From Lycium barbarum (Eukaryota > Streptophyta > Magnoliopsida > Solanales > Solanaceae), in the NCBI RefSeq assembly GCF_019175385.1, contig NC_083344.1:29328231-29392230 (forward strand): a stretch of DNA of 64,000 nt, in the 5' to 3' direction. Under the pieces are notes generated by a model, which saw only the letters and a list, made by a program, of their open reading frames with translations, made no database searches and had not been told where the DNA came from. The position numbers and the translations under genes are program-made. Of the stretch, positions 56,253 through 64,000 are shown piece after piece. The first letter of the stretch is position 1, and each line of letters opens with the position of its first letter.

Positions 56253-58621
56253 GACTTATTTGAAAATTCCTATGTACGTGCATTTGCTATAGATTATTAC
56301 CTAATAGTGGCGAGTGGAAATCAAAGGGGCCGACAACTAAGTATTTTACGAGTAACAGTGACCAAGGTGTTCCCATCACCATGGGAATTTTGAAAGCTAG
56401 GATGGAAAATAGTTGTACATACAGGTGAAAGTTGGATATCAAGGTTACATAATGAGAATTTGTATATACCGAATGGCTAACTGGCCATCATTATGGTAAG
56501 TTATGGTAAGTATAGTAAGAAAATGGGTTAAATGTATATATATTGTAGATAAGCTCAGTTATAAAGGGTGCACAGAAGAAGCTAAAGGGATCAGTAACGG
56601 TAAGCAAAATATATGTTAGACATAGTGAGAATGTTGCAGGTACGATCGAAACCTGCAGTTAAAGATTGAAAGGGAAAATAAACAGGAATGTGTGACAGGT
56701 ACACTTTGAGTTGGACACACGAGGTAAGTTCGTCATTTTCATCCTGTGATTGATATGGGGAGCCCTGTGCGGCTACGATACGATGTAATATATATGTGTA
56801 TGTTGGCCCTGTGAGGCATTGTTGGTATTTCCTGCGTGCAGGTTTTGAGATAGTAAGAAATACAGAGGAAACTCTGCCAAAATTTTCTTAGAAATAAAAA
56901 TAGAATGAGATATATGTTCGTAATATTTTTGAAAGGTCGTGTCAACAGTAACAATAAGATTTGACTGAGTTGCAAGTACGTCTGACTTCGAGAAATAAAG
57001 TTAACGGTTGAATTGATAATAATAATAATTATGAGGTCGACATTGATATGGTCAATTTATCATGTTGGATTAAAGCTTTAAGAGATACCCTCCATGTCAA
57101 CCGTAAGAGGCTCCATTCTTATTTGGGAAATTCGATTTCGAAGAAGCAAATATCAGCAACACAGTTTGGAATTCATTTGAATGTACCAGAATACTTTCCA
57201 GCCACATCTTACCTTAGAAAAAGCTCATGTTGAAGAGCAAAAACGTCCAGCAATTAAGTTTCACTTTTATTGAAAAGTACAAAGCGTACAACAAGTAGTT
57301 TATGAGCTGAATAATTCGTCCATGACCCAAGAACAAATCTAGAGGTAAACTATGTAAATCAAGCATTAGAAGCCCCGTGATGCTTGTCGAATTCTAGTTC
57401 CTCCTCTTGTGGTGGTTTGGAGGATTGTTATAGAAATAAGTAAAGCCTAGCGGGGAAGTAACCAAAAGATATGGTGTGATCAGTGTGAAATGGAAAAGCA
57501 AATATAGAACGAATAAGAAAGACTTACAAAGTCCTACAGGGAAAGTTCAGAATAGAGATCAAGTGGTAACGAAAGTGAAAGCGAGCACAGGAAGAGAAGG
57601 AGTTAATTGAATGATATAAGAGAAGAATATAGGGTCTGCATAAAGACTAGCGAGGCGACGCTAAGGTATTTTCCGGGCTGATTTGAGCACCTACACATAC
57701 TCTTGTAAATATTGCAATAAGATGTGTGATAGGAGAACTAAGAGCAAATTTGAGTAAAGGGGCAATAGAAGAGTTTGAGTCAAAAATAAAGAAACGACAT
57801 GAGATAATATGCCTAAAGTATTACAAGTTAGGTTAAGGGAAATCACGAAATAATTTAAATGAGACAATCAGAACAAGCGAGTTACGGGATGACAGTGAAG
57901 TTATAATATGAGAGAACTCTAGCGCTATTTGATAGCCAACCATAAAGATCGAGATCAAGAACTAAAAGCAAGTGATAGTTAAAAATCTTTACAAGGAAGT
58001 CAGAAAGTGACACATGATGCTGAAGATTCCAGAATACGGACTGTAACAGCAGAACAAAGCAAGGTTATCGAAGTAGAATAATATTACACTCTGGGAAATT
58101 TCGTTTTATCCGTAGAATCTGTGAAGGGTCTACAAGTACTGGAGGTATGAAATACTCCAAGAGTTGTAAAGTCTAATAAATCGATGAGAGATGTCTGCAC
58201 GTTACAAGGTCTTACTAAAAGATTAGAAGTAAAGTGAAGTGAACGATACATCATCTTAAGGGAGTAATTGAAGAAAAAGAAAGAGTCGAGTCATGACTAC
58301 GTGCACCACGAGTACAAGTCCAAATCAATCAGTGACAGTACAACTAAACAGTATGCAGACAAGAGAGACAGTAACATTCCAGCAGAAGAGCTCGCAATAC
58401 AACTGACAAACGACTGCGAAATAAAGAGGAGAGTAAAGACAATGACATGGAATTATTACCTCGAGAAGCAACAGAAAAAGGAAATATTACAGGAATGGTT
58501 ACGTAGAGATCTGAAATGCATTATAATAGATTAAAGGAAATCGACCATTGAAAGAGCCATGTGAGAAGTATAATTCAGTAAGAGAACATTTAAGGAAATA
58601 TTGGGAGCCCGGGACTAGTTT
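56253..58621 (+). mobile_element. E12 interior, non-coding part
   Basis: About 56700-56890 carries the GAGCCCTGTGCGGCT and GGCCCTGTGAGGCATTG modules shared with E1 and E4. The rest is purine-rich without recognisable domains. An 88-codon frame at 58268-58534 lies in a patch shared with E6 (24764-24870), where the frame is broken by stops, so coding status is doubtful. Confidence 0.7.
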
Positions 58622-58657
58622 AACATTCGAGGATGAATGTTATAAAGGGGGGAAGGA
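58622..58657 (+). other. E12 pre-PPT hairpin and polypurine tract
   Basis: AACATTCG, AGGA, TGAATGTT (58622-58641, one G-T pair), then AAAGGGGGGAAGGA to the LTR start. Confidence 0.8.
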
Positions 58658-61198
58658 TGTTATATCCCGTATTTTTATACGTCGAATTATTCACAAGCTA
58701 ATCGACATAAGTTAAGGATGGGATTATTTTTTTATATGAAATCGGAACTTTTAATTTTCAATTTTAATTAATGCACGGATTGCTTATAAATTTTATTTGG
58801 TATAGAAATATTAGCGGAGATTAGGGATTAATTAACCATGATTAGATTATTAAGTGGGGATTAGAGACTAATTATCATTAATTTTGCAATTTGTGGGCCA
58901 AGTGGACCCCACCATGGCATGGCCAAATTTTATTGGCCCATGCCATAAGTGGGGCACGTGTCCAGCCCTTGGACACTATATAAATAGTGGATTGATGACT
59001 AATACATTTAGTCTTACATTCATTTCATCTTCCACAAACACAAGTTATAGAGAGAGGTGAAGATTTAGTGAGAGGGAGGCTCTCGGCCATGGCCACTCCT
59101 AGCCGAACTTGAGGTGTTGATGGAGAAAAATTAAGGTTTTAAGTTGTGGTAAATATTCAAGGTGATAGCAACGTAAATTGGATCATTGGGGCAGCAAAAA
59201 CATTTGTTGATCGGGTCCTCAAATTTTAAGCAACGTTGTGTCGTTATAGCTTAAGGTAAGATTCAATCCTTTTTCCTACATGTTTTATTTGGAAATGGTG
59301 AATAGATCCAAATTAGCATTGTGGTTGTTGTTATCATGAATTATATGATGAGAATGAAGGAATTAAATGGTTAAAGTCGGAATTGTATTTGTTTTATGGG
59401 CTGCTCATATTAAGGTTGTTATTCTGGTTGAATTGGAAGATTAAGTATAGTTAAAATTAGACATTGTGTTGTTGTGTTGGTTGGGCTGTTATAAGATCGT
59501 TTCGATAAAATGTTATGACTATAGACCATTAAGGATAACCTGAATAGGCCGTAATCGTATGTAGCTTATTATCGAATGTTGTAATATGTGGGCCGATTGG
59601 AATGTCATGTGGGCTGTTCGGAGTATTCTCGAATCTGGTCTTGATGTAATAATGGAACGTTTGGTTTTTGATATTAACTTGGTTGTTATGTGGTTGGTTT
59701 GAATATAAGGGAAACGTCGTCTAATTTTGTAGAAATGAACTACTAACGTTGGGATACGTTTTGAACCTTCCCGTAGCTTAACCATAGCTCTTGACGTCTT
59801 AATATAGGTTGAGACACTTCGGGCAGCGTATACGTATTGTGTTACGGAGAAGCGTTAAAGGTATGTAAAGTTAACCCTTCTTTCTTTTTGGAATGATCTT
59901 TATGAAACGAACAAACGATATGTATATGATTCCAAAGAAGTTCCTATTCCTAGAGCCACTAGGATGGCTAATGTTCTTGATTTCCAAAAGCTATTTCATT
60001 TTGTCTTGATACGTGTATATGATTCCAGGATTTCTATTTGGATATAATACATAGTGATATTCGAAAGGTACTTGATATGACTATTTTCTTGATTATCAAA
60101 TGATGGTTCATTTTGATTATTCTATTGAGTCTCAGATATGACTTAGTTTGCATATGGTTGCTCACTACTCTACTCGTGCATGCCTCAATATCTCTTTGAC
60201 TGAGTCCCGGGCCAGGATACGTTTTCGTGCACAATTTCACTTCATTGTTCACCGAGTCCCTCACTAGAGGGCCGGGATATGATATATACATATATATGAT
60301 GGTGATATGATGTGATGGCGTTATGATGTGATGGTGTTATGATGTAATGGAGTTATGATGTGACGGTGTTATGATGTGTTTATGGCGCCAAGGATGGTAT
60401 GTGGCGACCTTATTCACCGAGTCCCATAATGGGTCGGGTATGATACATGACATTGACATGCATGATTTATGTTTCAAAAGGCAAGTGTTTTGGTATTCTG
60501 GATGTTATACTTGTCTTCTGTACCCCCTATTTCGGTTATGATCCCTTTACTGTATTTCATGCTTTATATACTCAGTAGATATTCCGTACTGACACCCCAT
60601 TCTTCGGGGGGCTGCGTTTCATGCCCGCAGGTACGGACGCTCGATTCGGTGATCCCCAGCGTAGGATTTCCATTCATCTGTCTTGGAGAGCTCTGTTGTT
60701 CCGGAGCCTAGATTTTTGTTACAGACCTTCTGATGTATATATATATATATATGTTTGTCCAGGGGTACGACAGGGCCCTGTCCCGTCATATTTCACTGTT
60801 GATACTCTTAGAGGTCTGTAGACAAGTGTGTGGGTTGTGTATAAGTTCTGTTCAGCTGTGTCTATACGATGTGCTATGATATGATGTTTGTCTGTAATGG
60901 CACCCTTGTCGGCTTGCATATGATATTGATACGTAGTGGTAGCCTTGTCGGCTGGCATATGATATTGATATGTAGTGGCAGCCTTATCGGCTTGCGTATC
61001 ATTTTATGATTTGATTAGTTATGACTCCTCAGGAGACAGTTTATCTGGATATACATATATACGTGACGACGTTATGAACCATGGTGTTCTTTTGCAAGTT
61101 TCCATATTGTTCTTAGATTCAGTTTGACAATATCCAACAGGTATGTACGAGTGTCCAGGTCGGGCACTAGTCATGGCCCGCGAGGTTGGGTCGCGACA
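58658..61198 (+). mobile_element. E12 3' LTR
   Basis: 2541 bp, close match to 53083-55607. A short deletion lies near 59406, and a few extra TTATGATGTGA-type units lie near 60310-60375. Ends TCGCGACA, followed by the TSD caccg. Confidence 0.95.
60572..60611 (+). other. LTR tandem hairpin, E12 3' LTR copy
   Basis: TCAGTAG against GTACTGA (one mismatch at the loop end), then a weaker CACCCCA..GGGGGG stem. The 5' LTR copy is intact, so these are changes since insertion or copying. Confidence 0.55.
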
Positions 61199-61203
61199 CA
61201 CCG

Positions 61204-61238
61204 GGTGCCCGTCGTGGCCCTCCAGTAAGGTCGTGACA
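61204..61238 (+). mobile_element. E10 3' LTR, last 35 bp
   Basis: GGTGCCCGTCGTGG to GGTCGTGACA completes the E10 LTR after E12; it matches the end of the E4 and E8 LTRs. L2 sequence follows. Confidence 0.85.
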
Positions 61239-61417
61239 TGGACTCCAAATTGTACAACCGCCGTTTGATCATTCAATTTACAAGAGATTGTTATTCTCTT
61301 GAGGATTGTTGCATAAGATAGGTGCCTTTGATCCTTTTGGAAAGTAACTAGGACTAGCTCTTCCAATTGTTTATCAATTGGGTCTTCTTTCTATCTTGTC
61401 TTTATTTTCTTGCATCA
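61239..61417 (+). mobile_element. L2 5' LTR end (probable)
   Basis: Runs from the E10 LTR end to TTGCATCA, two bases before a primer-site-like sequence. The start is hidden by E10. Identified by position only; the matching LTR end of L1 is not in the window. Confidence 0.4.
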
Positions 61418-61419
61418 TA

Positions 61420-61431
61420 TGGTGTCAGATC
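61420..61431 (+). other. L2 primer-site-like sequence
   Basis: TGGTGTCAGATC, ten of twelve positions like the iMet primer site, directly after a TTGCATCA end. It supports L being an LTR element. Confidence 0.45.
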
Positions 61432-62915
61432 CTAGTATAAATTTGTTGCAACAAATCTAGTCTTGGGTTTGGTATTCACAAAAAAAAAAAAAAAATTGGA
61501 AAAAAAATCCAAAATTTGTTTGAATTCCTTGTTTTGTTGTTGATTCTAGTGTTAGATTCGAGTTCCTTAGAGTTCGTAGGTTCTAAATCTGATGTTGAGT
61601 CAATTGAAGTCAGATTTTCAATTTCCACCATTGTTCGACTTTGAAACTTGATGAATCAAAGTGAGTCTTATAGAAGAGGTTGAAATTGAGGGTTGACAGT
61701 TGTTGGGTTGATTTCTCCTAGTTAAGAAGGGCAAGAATAAAAAATTGGAAAGATTTGGAGTATTTCAGTGTTCTTGATCTATTTGGTAAATCTGATTTTT
61801 GGTGTTTGAATACTTTTGTTCTTGGATGTTCATATGTTCAAGAAAAAGTTCATGAACAATTATTTCTAAAGTCTCTAATCGTGCCATTAGTTTAGGTGTT
61901 TTGGGTGATTCATGGTGATATTTGGAAACTACACATCAAGATGGACATTTTGGTATATCATTTGAAATGTTTTGAATACTTGTGTTCTTGAATGTTCATA
62001 AATATTTTGTGAATGTTCTTGTGTGTTCTTGATAATTTCAGATTTACTAACTTTGTTTCATCTAATTTTGATGATAAGTTAAGCTTTCAAGGTGTTAGGG
62101 AGTGTGAAAGTTGTTTTGGAAGTCAAAGGGACTAGTCAAGAGTTGATTCCCAAGGAGTTGGTGCATTTAACCCCTCCAACACATGGAGAAGGGGGCTGCA
62201 CTCATTAGGAGAAGTCAAAAATCAATTTGGGGTGTGTGAAAGGGTGTACAGGCAAACAAATAGTCAAACCATTAATTGACACAAGTTCCCATGTCAATTC
62301 TTGGGAAGACTAACAGTCACCTTGAGAAAAGAGTGTCCAAGTTCCTAATCACCTCTTAGGAAAATGAGAAGTTAAGTGTGCAAGTCCCTAGTCATCTTTT
62401 GGGAAGACGAGAAGCTACATTGAAACTTGTAGTAATTAAATTCCAAGACAAGTTGGTCAAAGGATATTAATTAGTACGACTTAGGGGGCTGCCTTGCACA
62501 TTTTAAGGGGGATTGGGAAGCTTCTTAATCCTTTCTTTGTGACATAAATTCTAGCTAGTATCCATTGAGTAATTACCTACTCAAAGTTTACTAGTTCTTG
62601 AGCTATAACGTTTTTCGTGCTAATTCTTTAAGGCTTTTCTCGTTTTAACTCGACGTGAATTGTTTGACTCAAGTGCGCCACAATTAAAAGAGTCGTCCGA
62701 CTATAGAGTCCATAATCTCACTCTAATCCCGAAGAGGTAGCATCTTTTACATAATTTGGGAGATTGAATAGGAGTTGACAATTCTGAGGAAGCCAAGTAC
62801 TACAAGACGGAGTGAACCAAACCTATTGTATCATTGAGTGAACCGAGCACCACCCAAATAAAGTAAGGGAGTGAATGGTGATTTCTAACTTATAACCTTT
62901 TGTTATGCAGATACG
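61432..62915 (+). mobile_element. L2 leader, non-coding
   Basis: 61971-62457 matches 5012-5499 in L1. An A-run lies at about 61481-61495. An acceptor-like TTATGCAG at about 62903-62910, just before the ATG at 62916, suggests a 5' leader intron; I could not fix a donor. No reading frame of note. Confidence 0.55.
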
Positions 62916-63716
62916 ATGGCCCAAGGTGCAATGAGGACTAAACCCGTTCAATCAGAAGTAAGAACTAGATGGCTTACACAAAGGAGAGGACCACTATTTC
63001 CAAGAAAACGAGAGATATTGCCTAAACCAAGGTTTCGAAAATTGAAGGTGAATGTTTGTGGGTATAATGGCTTTGATCTAGAGCTTGATGATTTGTATGA
63101 CTCCACATTCATTTCTACTTATGCGGCTGATTGGTTGAATTTGACATGGGTTAAAAAAAGATATATATATGACTATAATGGGTATCAAGTTGAGTGGATG
63201 GTCAAGGTGGTAATATCTCATGGAGATTATCTTGAAACGGTCCGATTTGATGTGTTTCCCCTAAAAATAAGTCACTTATGCTTTGGACAGCCCTGGTTTC
63301 AAAACCACGACATACCAAATGTATGAGATTGGATAAGGTATGTCATGGACGAGAAAGGATGGCCTCTCTTTCCATTCCCACTTAGGAAAGAAAATCCCAA
63401 TAGTGCACATGTCTCTTCTATGCCTATACGGGAGTGTAATGCCATGCAAAATGAGATGTTTGGGCTGACTGGAGTGAGTGGACTGCCACAAAAGAAACAA
63501 GAGAATGGAATTGAAAATCACATGAGAGAAAAGAAAAATAATGAAGGAGATAAAGTTCTTCACTCTAACACTCACAATGTTTCTTTTTCCTCTAATTGTT
63601 TGAATTATTTTGTAGGTACCATTGGAAACAATCTTGAGAATGAGCCTCATACAATGGAAACTCATGAAAGGGATGCAACAATTCCGGAAGAGCAGAATTG
63701 TCCGAAATGGACTTAA
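62916..63716 (+). pseudogene. L2 retropepsin-like protein with in-frame TGA
   Basis: ATG 62916 opens a frame (MAQGAMRTKPVQSEVRTRW) with LKVNVCGYNGFDLELDDLYD, STFISTYAADWLNL, VRFDVFPLKISHLCFGQPWF and NHDIPNV. The order and spacing resemble a retroviral-type aspartic protease domain of gypsy elements (the D-S/T-G strand, the middle sheet, the LG.PW turn), but the D-S/T-G triad is not there; DLYDS stands in its place. A TGA at 63324-63326 is in frame with the next 130 codons (DWIRYVMDEKGWPLFPFPLR), so it is either a stop mutation or read through. A +1 shift near 63700 leads into the downstream frame. Confidence 0.5.
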
Positions 63717-63801
63717 AGGTAAGGAAGATCAATCTTGTGAGCCTAAAGGTAGGTCGATTAAACTCATTACTCTAGACACTAATGATGCGAATGTTGAGGG
63801 T

Positions 63802-64000
63802 GTGAGTATGAGTAATGACATATCTTTTGTGAAGCTAAAATCTTTTTTGTCTTGTGATATGAATTGTGATTCCAATGCATGTGAAATTGAGCCACTAGTT
63901 GAAGGAAAATGTGAATTGGTTGGTAATATGAACCTTGTGTTTTGTAAGAATCAACCTAGTGTCGATGAAATAAGTTGTGGATATAATTTTAGTAGTGTGC
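63802..64000 (+). pseudogene. L2 reading frame, homologue of 5500-6408 (cut by window end)
   Basis: VSMSNDISFVKLKSFLSC and CEIEPLVEGKCELVGNMN match the L1 frame with a few changes and continue past the window. In L2 the same frame reads upstream through LITLDTNDANVEG to about 63680, showing that the L1 start at 5500 is internal. Confidence 0.5.

Overview
This window is plant nuclear repeat DNA, a nest of LTR retrotransposons. I found no host protein gene, tRNA, rRNA or CRISPR array. The coding remnants are Ty3/gypsy pol of the chromovirus type. They carry an RT FIDD motif, an HHCC integrase and a C-terminal chromodomain, as in the Tekay/Del lineage with tRNA-iMet primer sites, which points to an angiosperm. 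A Solanaceae or related asterid is only a guess. I named the elements E1-E12, plus L1 and L2, from left to right.

Layout: E1 (minus strand; LTR 2488-5011, non-coding interior 1-2487) sits in L1 (5012-about 7450), an odd gypsy-like element. E2 (minus; about 7450-10994) keeps a broken pol and holds LTR fragment E3 (8007-8712). E4 (plus; 10995-23865) has two long LTRs around a non-coding 5' half and an integrase-chromodomain 3' half, the latter split by solo LTR E5 (16880-20577, TSD gatca). E6 (23866-30065) is a non-coding interior end plus an LTR split by solo LTR E7 (26127-28763, TSD gattg). E8 (30066-about 40282) is a degenerate gag-pol element split by solo LTR E9 (35812-39331, TSD gtagc). 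E10 (about 40283-61238) is a pol 3' part plus an LTR broken twice, by E11 (42701-51448, TSD ataat) and by E12 (53083-61198, TSD caccg). Both are complete but non-autonomous. From 61239 to the end lies L2, a second copy of the L element.

How the parts relate: E11 and E12 have paired LTRs, a primer site, a leader and a polypurine tract but no gag-pol, so they must have been moved by proteins of a related autonomous chromovirus such as E8 or E10 once were. Autonomous and non-autonomous copies share short, position-fixed, structured signals. These are (1) a tandem double hairpin in every long LTR whose second stem changes sequence but keeps pairing, (2) further covarying stem-loops 5' and 3' of it, (3) a post-primer-site leader ending in a palindrome, and (4) a hairpin just before the polypurine tract. 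They lie downstream of LTR TATA boxes, so they should be in the RNA. I consider this shared structured-RNA layer the most interesting content of the window.

Limits: boundaries with a stated TSD or a TG...CA end next to a primer site or polypurine tract are exact readings. Boundaries marked about are approximate. No identity percentages, database searches or RNA folding calculations were made.
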